A DNA stretch of 63,101 bases from a virus: positions 346 to 63,446 of IMG/VR virus record IMGVR_UViG_3300030109_005625; one strand, given 5' to 3'. Made by a program: the position numbers and the translations under genes. This document shows, in pieces, positions 52,152 to 60,724 of the stretch (its first letter is position 1; each line of letters starts with the position of its first letter). The notes beneath the pieces are model-generated. The model did not search any database, was not told the origin of the DNA, and worked only from the letters and a program-made list of their open reading frames with translations.

Positions 52152-52245
52152 AACTATATTATTACTAAACAATGTAAGTATTTAATATATATTACATTAA
52201 CAAATTGTTAAATAATACGCTTTAGTTCTTTATCTTTTATCTTTA
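52152..52245. other. Short gap with palindrome between endolysin and tiny membrane peptide
   Basis: The gap holds a perfect interrupted palindrome TTAACAA-A-TTGTTAA at 52197-52211 and an inverted repeat AATGTAA/TTACATT (52171-52177 with 52192-52198). I see no gene. It may be a late regulatory or transcript-end site. Confidence 0.4.
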
Positions 52246-52704
52246 TTAACCAATTACAGCGTATTTTGTTTTTCCATTTTTTTTGTATGCTTTTAAACAT
52301 CTATTTCTATTTTTTTTAGGTGAAACATAACTAATATGAACCCAGTCTGGGTTATCATCATCTCCAAACTCCCATATCATTTGATCAAAGTCTAAGTAAT
52401 TTTTTATATGACAAAACATTTCAGCATTAGTTAAATGACCATAAGTATCATCAATGTCTATAGCTTGACCTTGACAATGTTGTGACTTTTCACTACCACC
52501 AATAGCTTTGTTTAATTCTGGTGATCTAAAAAAACTATTTATTTTTATAGGACCGTTTGCGTAAACACGTAAAGGTTCAAATACTTCCTCAGCTAACAAC
52601 TTCATGTTTTTTAACTGTTTTATGCTAGGTTTATTGTTTATTCCAAGGCGTAACGCTGTTCTGCTATACACGCCTTCTTTATCGCTAATGTGTTTGCTAA
52701 TCAT
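52246..52704 (-). CDS. M15-family peptidase (endolysin)
   Basis: 152 residues. The zinc-binding pattern of peptidase M15 D-Ala-D-Ala-type enzymes is present: SQHCQGQAID (His76, Asp83) and DWVH (His123). It has no signal peptide or membrane segment, so it likely needs a holin for export (29786 is a candidate). It should cleave the peptide cross-links of host peptidoglycan. It follows the tail fibre gene by one base and is near the end of the late block. Confidence 0.85.
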   Translation of the reverse strand: MISKHISDKEGVYSRTALRLGINNKPSIKQLKNMKLLAEEVFEPLRVYANGPIKINSFFRSPELNKAIGGSEKSQHCQGQAIDIDDTYGHLTNAEMFCHIKNYLDFDQMIWEFGDDDNPDWVHISYVSPKKNRNRCLKAYKKNGKTKYAVIG

Positions 52705-52705
52705 A

Positions 52706-55700
52706 TTACCATTTTATTTCTACTGAAGCGCTTATAAATGCTTTACCACCAATACTATCACTATCACCTTTAGCCATAATCATTAAATGACTACCAGCAG
52801 GTAAAGCTGTATTATCTATATCTCCAACTGCTACGGCTACTGTTTTTACTTTGTTATTATTATTATTTGAAGCTACTACAACTTCCTCAAAAACTGTTCT
52901 TGGATGATCAACTTGATCTGCAGCTAATTCAGAAGGTCTATACTCAACTAAAGCTATAGTAATGTTACCAGTATTATTACAAGTTACTTGCATGTTTATA
53001 GCATTTAAATTACACGCTACTGGTACGTGAAAACCAGCTGATCTAAACATTTTTGATTGATTAACTTCTGTACTACTGCTAATTGTTGCGCTGCCATAAT
53101 CTTCTGCCATTTCATAAGGCGCTAATGTATCTTCACTATCTTCGGCATATTGATAATTAGCAGCTAACGTACAAAAACCTTTTATATTTATAAACTGTGC
53201 ATATATACCTGTAGATGTTGATGGTGTGCTAACAGTTAAATTTCCAGTAATTATAGAATTACCAGAAACATGAAGTTTTTCAGTAGGTGCAATACCTACA
53301 CCAAGTTTTCCTCCATCACTAGCGCTTGTAATTTGTATACCTGCGGTAGCTGTACCACCAGTGTTTGAAATATAAGCTATAGAGTTCCTAACACCAAAAT
53401 AAAAAGTAGTGTCATCATCAGTCATTTGTATTTGAGCCGTATCATCAGTAGATAAAAATCTAGCCACAACATTTTCACCTGCTGAATTAACATCAAGCTT
53501 GTAACTCGGGCTTGAAGTACCCACACCGACGTTACCTGCGGAAATATGGTTGTCTGTACCATCAGTGTAAAAAGCTATTTTTTCAACACCACCGTCATAC
53601 ATGTGTAATCTTGCTCCGTCAGTAGATTTTTCACCTACTTTAAATATTATGTTAGTATTAGTATTACCTTCTATAGATATACCAGAATTAGCGCTACTAA
53701 AACTATTTGATTTTACCGTTAAAGGAGAGGTCATTGAAGTTAAACCTATACCTACTAAACCCTCACTATCAATACGCATACGTTCACTAGAAACAGTATC
53801 GTCATTTTGATCTACTGGTGCTGTACCAAAAGTTAAATGACCACCTTTATCTCCAGTAGTATGACTTTCTGCCGCATAAGAAGCTATATATGCAGACGCT
53901 TCTAAACTTGAAGATGGTACGTTACCGTCTGTAGAATCAAAACCTATAGCACCTAATAAATCGCTACCTGCAGTAGAAGTATCGTCTCTTACAATTAAAA
54001 TACCGTTATCATTATCTGCACCATCATGATAAACAGTTAAAGTGTTTTTAATATGTGAAATAGCATCAAAATCTTTACCAACAGATAAAAATCCACTAAG
54101 TTTATTATACTCATCTGCATCTAATTTAATACCAAATTTAGTACCTACAGTTCCAGTGTAGTTACCATAAAACAGTCTACCTGTAGTTATTGTACCGCCA
54201 TTTTGATCTATTAAAGAGTAAATACCGTTTGCTGTAGTTATAGTTCCAGAGTCTGCTTCTACTTCACCTCTAATACCCATAGCTTCAGTTATAGTACAAG
54301 TAAGTCCAGATTGTATTTCAACTTGCCCCCATACCCCTTGAGCACTAGATATTGTATCATCGTAAGCACTAGAAGCTTTTATATGGTTAAAGCTTCCTGT
54401 AACTCTACTTATATCACCTGTTTCAGCTTTACTAATGAAGATATCGTTGTTTGTACCTTCAACGGTAGTTACAGCGCCACCAGTATTAAGAATATCTATA
54501 TCGTTATGAATACCTCTTGTTGTAGTTACAGTACCTGAGCTTTGCTCTACGTCTATTTGATTACTAATACCAACTATTAAATCTGAATCACCAGACACGT
54601 CTAACGTCATTAATATATTATTAATTCTATGCTCATCAGTTGTAGTACCACCTGTATAAGTAGAATCAGTATCTAATCTAAGGTTAACATGAGTAGCATC
54701 ACCAGTCATAGAATCACTACCTGACATATTACAGTCAAACACAACAGCCGCGCCACCAGTGTTAGGTGCGTCATCATTTTTAGTAACTCTTAAATTTTCG
54801 CTGTTAGTATAAAAGCTTGAGTTAGTTGTACCAAGTCTTGTTGCGCCAGCTAAGTAATTAAAGTCTACATTAGTGCATTGAACACCAAAACTATTACCAC
54901 TTACAGTACCGGTTGTAGCTCCAAAAAATTGATAAGCATTGGTTAAAGTTCCTCCATTATGATCAATTACACTTCTTACACCATAACCATTAGTTATTGT
55001 TCCTGCGTCTAGTTCAATTTCACCAACTACACCGCTAGCACTAGATATTGTACCGCTGCTAGAACTAGCTATATCACTTCTAAAATAACCACCGTAAGAA
55101 AAATTAGTTGTTGTATTAGCAGCTGCGTTTAATTGAGCTACACCAAAAACACCATACATATTAGTTATTGTTGGCCCAGCTGTGTTTACAAAGCTTTGAA
55201 AATGTCCACCAAAAGAGTTTGTACAAGTACCAGCGCTACCATTTTGGTATGTTTGTCCTTGAACAGCCCTCGCGTTAGTTATAGTTACAGCACTAGTGTT
55301 AGCGAGCTGTGTAACACCATCAAAAGAGTTAATATCATCTGGATCACCATCTCCACTTGCAATAGTTGATGATAAAACACCAACTACTCTATGTTCGTCA
55401 CTTGTATCACCACCAGTAGCTTGAGTTGTTGTGCTAACACTTATACCTCTTTGTTCTATATCACCAGTCACAGTATCACTACCTGTAATATCAAAATCTA
55501 TTTCAAAAGCTTTAAAAGGAGAAGCAGCATTTGTACTATTAGCATCTAAAAAAACTGGCTTAAACATATCTATTCTTTCAGCACCACCATCAATAGTTAG
55601 GTATTCTGTAGTTCCACCACTACCATTATCACATTTAAATATAATATCTTTATCATCACCAGCTTGTACAATTTCTAAATGACTACTATCTTGTTGCGCT

Positions 55701-56320
55701 TTTATTAAAGAACGAGTGTTAGTGTTATCATAACCAATTATAAAGTCATTATCAGTACCAAGGTGAAGGTATGTATCATCAGGTAATTGTATACCGTGGC
55801 TAAAATCAAATCTATCATCAGAAGCATCCCACAGAAGAGTGGCATCAGTTGAAGAGTTTACAGCGTCTTGTATTGTAATACCAGCACCGTCCGCTGTAGA
55901 TGAAGAATCACCAGTGCTATAGTTTATTGTTATGTTTTTATCTTCTACGTTTAAGTTCGTAGTATTTATTGTTGTTGTTGTACCGCTTACAGTTAAGTTA
56001 CCTGCTATATTAACATCACCTGTATCACCTTTAATAGTAAGTCTGTTAGTAGCTCCTCCTGCTCTAAATATTAAATCTTTGTTAGCCGTAACGGTACCAA
56101 TGTATAAGTGATCGCCTTTACTTGCTATTTCATTTTGATCTATACCTATACCAGCACCAGTGTCAGTACCAATTAATATTCCAGCGTTACCTAAGCTACT
56201 CCAACCTATACTTCCAGGTGGAACGGTATGAAGTTTTGCACTTGGATTATCGGTACCTACACCAACGTTCTGACGAAAGCTAGCTACTAGATCGAATATA
56301 TTTTGACCGATAAATTTCAT
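52706..56320 (-). CDS. Tail fibre/spike protein
   Basis: 1204 residues. The N-terminal region (about 1-140) contains a VGVGTDNPSAKLH repeat and a NLTVSGTTTTINTTNLNVED segment common in phage tail fibres. The middle (about 250-700) consists of repeated Gly/Thr/Asn-rich segments with the form of T.G.(I/V)..(I/V) ... GTITT, and the C-terminus (about 900-1204) has another NVGVGTSSPSYKLDV repeat then a beta-rich tip. It should bind the host. The next gene is the endolysin and the previous are three small beta-rich proteins. Confidence 0.8.
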   Translation of the reverse strand: MKFIGQNIFDLVASFRQNVGVGTDNPSAKLHTVPPGSIGWSSLGNAGILIGTDTGAGIGIDQNEIASKGDHLYIGTVTANKDLIFRAGGATNRLTIKGDTGDVNIAGNLTVSGTTTTINTTNLNVEDKNITINYSTGDSSSTADGAGITIQDAVNSSTDATLLWDASDDRFDFSHGIQLPDDTYLHLGTDNDFIIGYDNTNTRSLIKAQQDSSHLEIVQAGDDKDIIFKCDNGSGGTTEYLTIDGGAERIDMFKPVFLDANSTNAASPFKAFEIDFDITGSDTVTGDIEQRGISVSTTTQATGGDTSDEHRVVGVLSSTIASGDGDPDDINSFDGVTQLANTSAVTITNARAVQGQTYQNGSAGTCTNSFGGHFQSFVNTAGPTITNMYGVFGVAQLNAAANTTTNFSYGGYFRSDIASSSSGTISSASGVVGEIELDAGTITNGYGVRSVIDHNGGTLTNAYQFFGATTGTVSGNSFGVQCTNVDFNYLAGATRLGTTNSSFYTNSENLRVTKNDDAPNTGGAAVVFDCNMSGSDSMTGDATHVNLRLDTDSTYTGGTTTDEHRINNILMTLDVSGDSDLIVGISNQIDVEQSSGTVTTTRGIHNDIDILNTGGAVTTVEGTNNDIFISKAETGDISRVTGSFNHIKASSAYDDTISSAQGVWGQVEIQSGLTCTITEAMGIRGEVEADSGTITTANGIYSLIDQNGGTITTGRLFYGNYTGTVGTKFGIKLDADEYNKLSGFLSVGKDFDAISHIKNTLTVYHDGADNDNGILIVRDDTSTAGSDLLGAIGFDSTDGNVPSSSLEASAYIASYAAESHTTGDKGGHLTFGTAPVDQNDDTVSSERMRIDSEGLVGIGLTSMTSPLTVKSNSFSSANSGISIEGNTNTNIIFKVGEKSTDGARLHMYDGGVEKIAFYTDGTDNHISAGNVGVGTSSPSYKLDVNSAGENVVARFLSTDDTAQIQMTDDDTTFYFGVRNSIAYISNTGGTATAGIQITSASDGGKLGVGIAPTEKLHVSGNSIITGNLTVSTPSTSTGIYAQFINIKGFCTLAANYQYAEDSEDTLAPYEMAEDYGSATISSSTEVNQSKMFRSAGFHVPVACNLNAINMQVTCNNTGNITIALVEYRPSELAADQVDHPRTVFEEVVVASNNNNNKVKTVAVAVGDIDNTALPAGSHLMIMAKGDSDSIGGKAFISASVEIKW

Positions 56321-56623
56321 TTAATTTATTATTACTGATACGTTTGCAGTACTACTAGCAGGCGTTAGTTTTATAAATAAACTAAGCCCACTTGCACTGT
56401 TATTAAATTTAACTGAATTGTGATCTAACACTAAAGTAACTTCAGTAGGTATATCTACATCTTTTATTATAAAGTAATTGTTTACACCATCACTTAAAAA
56501 CAGTTGAGCCGCTACTGTTACCGTAGCGTTGTTACATAGTGATATAGAGTTAACTTTAACATTATCACCTCTTGTTAACAGAGATGTAATTGAAGAGCTA
56601 GTTACGTTTTTGTAAACAGCCAT
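56321..56623 (-). CDS. Small virion/fibre-associated protein
   Basis: 100 residues, beta-rich, Ser/Val/Asn-rich, MAVYKNVTSSSITSLLTRGD. It overlaps the previous gene by one base and precedes the fibre gene directly. With the next two upstream genes it forms a group of small structural proteins. Function inferred from location; a fibre-associated or capsid surface protein is plausible. Confidence 0.55.
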   Translation of the reverse strand: MAVYKNVTSSSITSLLTRGDNVKVNSISLCNNATVTVAAQLFLSDGVNNYFIIKDVDIPTEVTLVLDHNSVKFNNSASGLSLFIKLTPASSTANVSVIIN

Positions 56624-57024
56624 TATTCATGAAATATAGCGTACTCAAGAGTCATAGATGTAGAAGCGCTTGGTGTTATTTTTATATCATTATCAGCGTC
56701 ATGTGCACCGTAAGGTATAAACAACCAATCACCACCATATAATCTACCAAGTTCTTCAGCGTTTATATGAACAGTCATATACTCCATATTAGAGCTAGAC
56801 ATGTTTTTTAAATAAACTTTGTGAGCTTTACTAGCAGTGTAATCACCACCATTATAAAGAACGTACTGAGAGTTTGATGTAGTAGTTTTTCTACCAACAC
56901 CTTGAGTTTGATCTAAACCTTCATTACTATCAGCTTTTGTTAATGTAGCTGTAGTAGATAAAGATAAAGTATCACCCGTTATATCAGAACTAGCAAGTGT
57001 TATTGTTGCAGTTGTTGTTGCCAT
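56623..57024 (-). CDS. Small virion protein, paralog of its neighbour
   Basis: 133 residues. Its N-terminus MATTTATITLASSDI..D.LSL.T..TLT is similar to the 131-residue neighbour (MATVTAEINLSSNDLLTDVLSL), and both share (V/I)YLKN and a G(G/W)(D/A)W(L/A)F(I/L)P segment, so they look like duplicates. It is beta-rich with no enzymatic motif, probably a capsid or fibre-linked protein. Confidence 0.6.
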   Translation of the reverse strand: MATTTATITLASSDITGDTLSLSTTATLTKADSNEGLDQTQGVGRKTTTSNSQYVLYNGGDYTASKAHKVYLKNMSSSNMEYMTVHINAEELGRLYGGDWLFIPYGAHDADNDIKITPSASTSMTLEYAIFHE

Positions 57025-57048
57025 TTGTAATTATTTTTTATATTAATA

Positions 57049-57444
57049 TTAAGCTTCTGTACCAAATACCATAAACTCTACTACAGTACCTGATGTTGCA
57101 GCATAAGCTTTTAAATTTTGCCCATTCATTATAGGTAAAAAAGCCCAACCGCCACCTGGTATATATAGTATGTCTACATCACCACCTGCGTCGTCATAAA
57201 CTGTAACATAGTCTGTTGATGTAGTATCAGTATTTTTTATATAAATATAGTTTGGAGAAGTGTAAACACCAGATGGTGCTAATTCCACTTGACCGCTAGA
57301 TGTACCTTTTGCAGTAGAAGTTATCGTTTTTCTTGATAATCCACTAGCTGAAGAAGCAGTTAAATCAACGCTTGTGTTTAGACTCAAAACGTCTGTTAAC
57401 AGATCATTGCTCGAAAGGTTTATTTCCGCTGTTACTGTTGCCAT
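57049..57444 (-). CDS. Small virion protein, paralog of its neighbour
   Basis: 131 residues, beta-rich. It shares the N-terminal pattern and the Gly-Gly-Trp-Ala-Phe-(Leu)Pro segment with the 133-residue gene. It is likely a product of duplication. A structural role is inferred from context with the tail fibre. Confidence 0.6.
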   Translation of the reverse strand: MATVTAEINLSSNDLLTDVLSLNTSVDLTASSASGLSRKTITSTAKGTSSGQVELAPSGVYTSPNYIYIKNTDTTSTDYVTVYDDAGGDVDILYIPGGGWAFLPIMNGQNLKAYAATSGTVVEFMVFGTEA

Positions 57445-57472
57445 AGTTATTTTATTATTTTTAGTTAGTTAT

Positions 57473-57757
57473 TTATTTTTCGCCGCATTTTTTACTTGGA
57501 TTAGCAACCTGTCTCCAGTCTTGCTTTACCCAAGTTTTTAAGCTACCTCCACTACTAGTACCAGTAACGTTACTTTTACTAGAACGTTTGTATTTACCAG
57601 CTTTTCCAGCTTTCCTTTTAGCGCGTATAACAGCTTGTCTTTCAGACGCGCTCATACTAGCTATTTTAGCTTTAGGTAAGCATACTTTTGTAGTACCACC
57701 ACCTTTAGCTTTAGTACGTTTTACTTTTTTAAAAGGGTTACTTTTTTGTACGTACAT
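57473..57757 (-). CDS. Small basic late protein with NPFKK motif
   Basis: 94 residues, highly basic. The N-terminus MYVQKSNPFKKVKRTKAKGG has the PFK motif. A central ERQAVIRAKRKAGKAGKYKR helix and a Ser/Gly/Lys-rich end (DWRQVANPSKKCGEK) follow. It overlaps the next gene by one base. It probably binds nucleic acid or is packaged in the head. Confidence 0.55.
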   Translation of the reverse strand: MYVQKSNPFKKVKRTKAKGGGTTKVCLPKAKIASMSASERQAVIRAKRKAGKAGKYKRSSKSNVTGTSSGGSLKTWVKQDWRQVANPSKKCGEK

Positions 57758-58131
57758 TATTTTTTCTTATGACCCATTTTAGCTGGAGACTTATGACCCA
57801 TTTTAGCAACAGACTTTTTCATTTTCATTTTCATAACTGTTGCTTTTTTCATAGTAGCCATAGACTTTTTCATCATAGCCATAGACTTTTTAAGTTTCAT
57901 AGAAGACTCTTTCTTTAGTTTCATTGCAGCTTTTTTCATTTTAGCAGCAGAACCTTCAGATTTTTTAATAGCAGCTAATAAACCTGGATTTAATTTAGCT
58001 TTTTGTTTGTCTGTAACTTTAGCCATTGAAGCTTTTTTCATTAAAAATGCTGGTATTTTTTTACCAGTTTTTTCATCTATTTTCATAGGCATTTTTTCAC
58101 CTTTTTTCTTTGCCATTGATTTTTTTTTCAT
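57757..58131 (-). CDS. Lys/Met-rich basic protein (histone-like composition)
   Basis: 124 residues with extraordinary Lys (about one third), Met and Ala content. The C-terminal half repeats MKK/MKM units (KSMAMMKKSMATMKKATVMK) and ends with two SPAKMGHK(K)K-like copies (KSVAKMGHK, SPAKMGHK). It is probably unstructured and DNA-binding, like histone H1-type tails. The function is inferred from composition. It is between the 94-residue basic gene and the PAP2 gene. Confidence 0.55.
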   Translation of the reverse strand: MKKKSMAKKKGEKMPMKIDEKTGKKIPAFLMKKASMAKVTDKQKAKLNPGLLAAIKKSEGSAAKMKKAAMKLKKESSMKLKKSMAMMKKSMATMKKATVMKMKMKKSVAKMGHKSPAKMGHKKK

Positions 58132-58132
58132 T

Positions 58133-58675
58133 TTAAATTTTGTTTTTTATATAGTTATACATTTTTTTACCTATTTTTTTACCAAACTCACTATCGCTTT
58201 TATAGTGAGCATGTGCAACATTTCTACTATCAGATATATTATTAGCTGTTCTCATGAAAGCTTTTCTTGATCTAGGATACTTATCACTTAATACTAAACC
58301 AATTAACATACCTTGTGTAGAATGTCCTGAAGGATAAGAAGGTGTTTTCATTGAAGACATTTCAATATCTTTCATTTTAATATTCATTTTTTTAGCCAAT
58401 ACTTTTGGTCTTGGTCTATTAAAATGTTTTTTTAATTTCATAATAATAGGTGCAGATTTTTCTATTAATTTACCTGCCATACTATTATCATAATCTTTTA
58501 TACCTTCTCTTTCAGCTGTTTGTTTAAAAGCTTTTTCTTGATTATCAAACTTTTTTACAAAACTTTTTTTTATAGGTATTTTTTTTAATGCTTTAATTTC
58601 TTGCATAGTGTCAAAAGTATTATTACCTGGCGGCTTCATCTTTTTAAAACTACTTATATCAAAATCTTTAAACAT
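58133..58675 (-). CDS. PAP2-superfamily phosphatase
   Basis: 180 residues. All three motifs are present: KxxxxxxRP (around residues 80-90), PSGH at 115-118 and SRx5Hx3D (Ser140, Arg141, His147, Asp151). It lacks signal peptide and clear transmembrane helices, so it is soluble or virion-linked. It would remove phosphate from lipids, nucleotides or other esters through a phosphohistidine intermediate. It overlaps the next gene by 8 bases. Its presence in a late block is unusual. Confidence 0.8.
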   Translation of the reverse strand: MFKDFDISSFKKMKPPGNNTFDTMQEIKALKKIPIKKSFVKKFDNQEKAFKQTAEREGIKDYDNSMAGKLIEKSAPIIMKLKKHFNRPRPKVLAKKMNIKMKDIEMSSMKTPSYPSGHSTQGMLIGLVLSDKYPRSRKAFMRTANNISDSRNVAHAHYKSDSEFGKKIGKKMYNYIKNKI

Positions 58676-59123
58676 TTTTTCTTGTTTTTCTTATCGCTTC
58701 TTTACCACGTTTAAATATTGCAGCAACTTGAGTCTTTTTCATGACTTTTGCTCTCTGCTCCCCTACAGTCAATATTTGTATCTTACGTGCATAAGGCTTA
58801 TTTATTCTTTTAACTTTAGCTACGGTCGCCCTAGCATCACTAGGGGTGGCAAATTTAATACCTACAGTATCTTTTGGGTTTTCGTCTGTATATAAACGTC
58901 TACTGCTGCCTTTTGGTTTTTTACCAGTACCTACAACTGGATCTTTACGTTTAACAGGTGAAGGTCTATTAGTCTGCATGTTAATAAACCAGTTACATAA
59001 TTGTTTATCTCTAGCCGTAGCACCTCTTCTAGCTTTTAAACGTCTACACTTGTTAACAGTAACATCACCACCATATACTTTATTTATTCTAGCTTTTAAT
59101 ACGCCTCTATAAGCTTTACTCAT
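58668..59123 (-). CDS. Basic late protein, unrecognised
   Basis: 151 residues, Lys/Arg-rich throughout, with a Cys-containing N-terminal segment (NKCRRLKARRGATARDKQLC, Cys about 26 and 43) that could be a metal or redox pair, and a helical C-terminus (KKTQVAAIFKRGKEAIRKTR). It overlaps the neighbours by 8 bases. It could bind DNA in the head. Function unknown. Confidence 0.55.
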   Translation of the reverse strand: MSKAYRGVLKARINKVYGGDVTVNKCRRLKARRGATARDKQLCNWFINMQTNRPSPVKRKDPVVGTGKKPKGSSRRLYTDENPKDTVGIKFATPSDARATVAKVKRINKPYARKIQILTVGEQRAKVMKKTQVAAIFKRGKEAIRKTRKNV

Positions 59124-59388
59124 CTTTTTTCTTACCTAAACGTTTTCTAACTATATTCATAGTTCTTTTCATTTTAGCTGCGTAACTAGGATTTTTACCT
59201 CTATTAAAAACAACTTGTTGATTTAAACTACTTATTATTCTAGACAAGTTACCTTTACGAGACTTTATCATCCAACTTGCTAAACCAGATGCTGATAAAC
59301 TTTTAAATTTACCTTTAGCGTCTGGTGCGTCAGAGTGTTTAAAATCACCCATACGTTTTTTAAATGGATTATTACTTTGCGTATACAT
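59116..59388 (-). CDS. Small basic late protein with NPFKK motif
   Basis: 90 residues, basic. The N-terminus MYTQSNNPFKKRMGDF holds the PFK motif, similar to the 94-residue protein at 57473 (MYVQKSNPFKK). The C-terminus KMKRTMNIVRKRLGKKKDE is very basic. It directly follows the 82-residue basic gene. Probably head- or DNA-associated. Confidence 0.55.
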   Translation of the reverse strand: MYTQSNNPFKKRMGDFKHSDAPDAKGKFKSLSASGLASWMIKSRKGNLSRIISSLNQQVVFNRGKNPSYAAKMKRTMNIVRKRLGKKKDE

Positions 59389-59637
59389 TTAACACTTACC
59401 TTGTCTCTGCGTTTTAGCAGCCCACATATTAGCGTATGCAGATGGATATACTTTAAATTTTCTTTTTGCAGCCGCTTTACAACTAGCGCTAAGCTTAGCT
59501 AAAGCAGGTGACTTTTTTAATTTTAATGCTGATGCTTTATTTTTTATCATATTATCTATTTGTTTAGCTTGATTAGCGTGAGCTTTACTAGCTTTTTTTA
59601 ACTTACCGGATATAGCTTTTAATTTTACTTTACTCAT
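59389..59637 (-). CDS. Small basic helical protein
   Basis: 82 residues, Lys/Ala-rich (MSKVKLKAISGKLKKASKAH...), Cys near residues 50-82, ending with RQGKC. Mostly helical, like histone-type linkers. It abuts the next gene at one base and overlaps the holin-like gene by 4 bases. Function unknown. Confidence 0.5.
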   Translation of the reverse strand: MSKVKLKAISGKLKKASKAHANQAKQIDNMIKNKASALKLKKSPALAKLSASCKAAAKRKFKVYPSAYANMWAAKTQRQGKC

Positions 59638-59843
59638 GACTTTTTTCTTATGTATTCTAAAATTATATCTATTTTATTTTTTATTTCTTCCATGTTAGCA
59701 GCGTTTTTTTCATGATGTTTAGAAAACGTATTTTTAACTTCATGTATACTAAAAAAGAAAAATTTATACAAAGCGTATAAAGCACCTAACAATAATACTA
59801 AAGATAAACCGTAATTTTCTATTAATCCTAAAATATCTTCCAT
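59634..59843 (-). CDS. Small membrane protein (holin-like or accessory)
   Basis: 69 residues. One long transmembrane segment (about 10-32, YGLSLVLLLGALYALYKFFF) followed by a basic, coiled-coil-like cytoplasmic or periplasmic tail. It overlaps the next gene by 4 bases. It could be a lysis accessory or a holin subtype. The call is only by topology. Confidence 0.5.
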   Translation of the reverse strand: MEDILGLIENYGLSLVLLLGALYALYKFFFFSIHEVKNTFSKHHEKNAANMEEIKNKIDIILEYIRKKS

Positions 59844-59848
59844 TATTT

Positions 59849-60064
59849 TTAGTTTTTACAACCTTCTAGTTTAGCTAAATCTTTTTCAAGCTCTACTATA
59901 CGGTCTTCGTTTTCATTAATAATTTTTATTTTCTTTTCAAGTCTGTTTTCTAATATCTTTATATCTTCTCCTAACTGTGCTATTTGACTATACGCCATGC
60001 CCATACTAAAGATAATACCCATTATCCAAATTATATTTCCTATGCTTATTGTCATGTCTTTCAT
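59849..60064 (-). CDS. Small membrane/coiled-coil protein
   Basis: 71 residues from the ATG at 60064, a start that avoids overlap with the previous gene (an ATG at 60079 is possible). One transmembrane helix (about 5-25, including IIWIMGIIFSMGMAY) followed by a coiled coil (LGEDIKILENRLEKKIKIIN) and a final Cys. The layout resembles an inner-membrane spanin or accessory lysis protein. It is coded just before the 69-residue membrane protein. Confidence 0.5.
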   Translation of the reverse strand: MKDMTISIGNIIWIMGIIFSMGMAYSQIAQLGEDIKILENRLEKKIKIINENEDRIVELEKDLAKLEGCKN

Positions 60065-60066
60065 AC

Positions 60067-60471
60067 CTAACATCTCCAACGTCTACGTGCAGCTAAGCCT
60101 CTTTCACTTTTCCAGCTTCTTGATCTAGCACAAAACGATTTACGTCTTGCCGCATCTTTTTTTGATGGATTTTTACCAGTCACAGCAGTTTTTAATTTAC
60201 TACCTGGGTTTTTACGTTTGTATTCTCTAACACCTTTTTCAGTCATACCACCACCAGCAGCTCCACCTCTTGCTTTTTTATTTTTCGTTACTTTATTAAA
60301 GTTTTTACCTCTACCTATAGTTCTACGTGGCTCAGCTTTTTCAAAAGGACTTTCTTTTGTACGGTCTTCGCTAGGCTGATTTATCTTCTTTACAGCGTTT
60401 TTCATCATAAACGATCTACGTCTACCACAACTAGTAACAGGAAAAGGATTATTTTTTTGTTCGTAAGCCAT
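60067..60471 (-). CDS. DUF6321-type basic late protein
   Basis: 134 residues. The C-terminal half (about 75-134) has the pattern GMTEKGVREYKRKNPGSKLK, then KKDAARRKSFCARSRSWKSE and a RRRWRC end, which I recall as the DUF6321 family found in marine phage genomes, function unknown. The N-terminus has NNPFPVTSCGRRRSF, related to the PFK motif. Very basic, probable nucleic acid or virion protein. Confidence 0.7.
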   Translation of the reverse strand: MAYEQKNNPFPVTSCGRRRSFMMKNAVKKINQPSEDRTKESPFEKAEPRRTIGRGKNFNKVTKNKKARGGAAGGGMTEKGVREYKRKNPGSKLKTAVTGKNPSKKDAARRKSFCARSRSWKSERGLAARRRWRC

Positions 60472-60516
60472 TACAGAAACAATAATATTAGTAGTAATAT
60501 TTTTTTCATAAGTGTT

Positions 60517-60669
60517 TTATTTATCAAATTTTGCAAACTTATATATAGTAAAAAGTATTGCAAGCAAAAGAGATACAAAAGTTAATATCTCATTTACTTG
60601 CGCCATACTTAATCCTATAGCGCTAAAGTTTGCCACACCAACTTGGAGTGTGTCTTTTATCTCGCCCAT
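60517..60669 (-). CDS. Small membrane protein between giant gene and DUF6321 gene
   Basis: 50 residues: MGEIKDTLQVGVANFSAIGL followed by a polar stretch and a transmembrane segment (about 29-43, LTFVSLLLAILFTIY) and a short basic tail. The protein may be a holin-like or accessory membrane protein. It lies 55 bases after the giant gene's stop and 45 bases before the DUF6321 gene. Confidence 0.55.
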   Translation of the reverse strand: MGEIKDTLQVGVANFSAIGLSMAQVNEILTFVSLLLAILFTIYKFAKFDK

Positions 60670-60724
60670 TTTAATTATTTATATAGTTTATAATATTACT
60701 TGTTTTTCACTCTTTTTAATTAAG

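Noticed and set aside
52074-52245. Attachment site or integrase near the terminator
   Set aside because: No integrase, tRNA fragment or direct repeat; the repeats here are short palindromes.
60487-60505. AATATTA/TAATATT hairpin with T-run
   Set aside because: It is AT-only and very weak, and on the leftward transcript the run is of A, so it is not a supported terminator.
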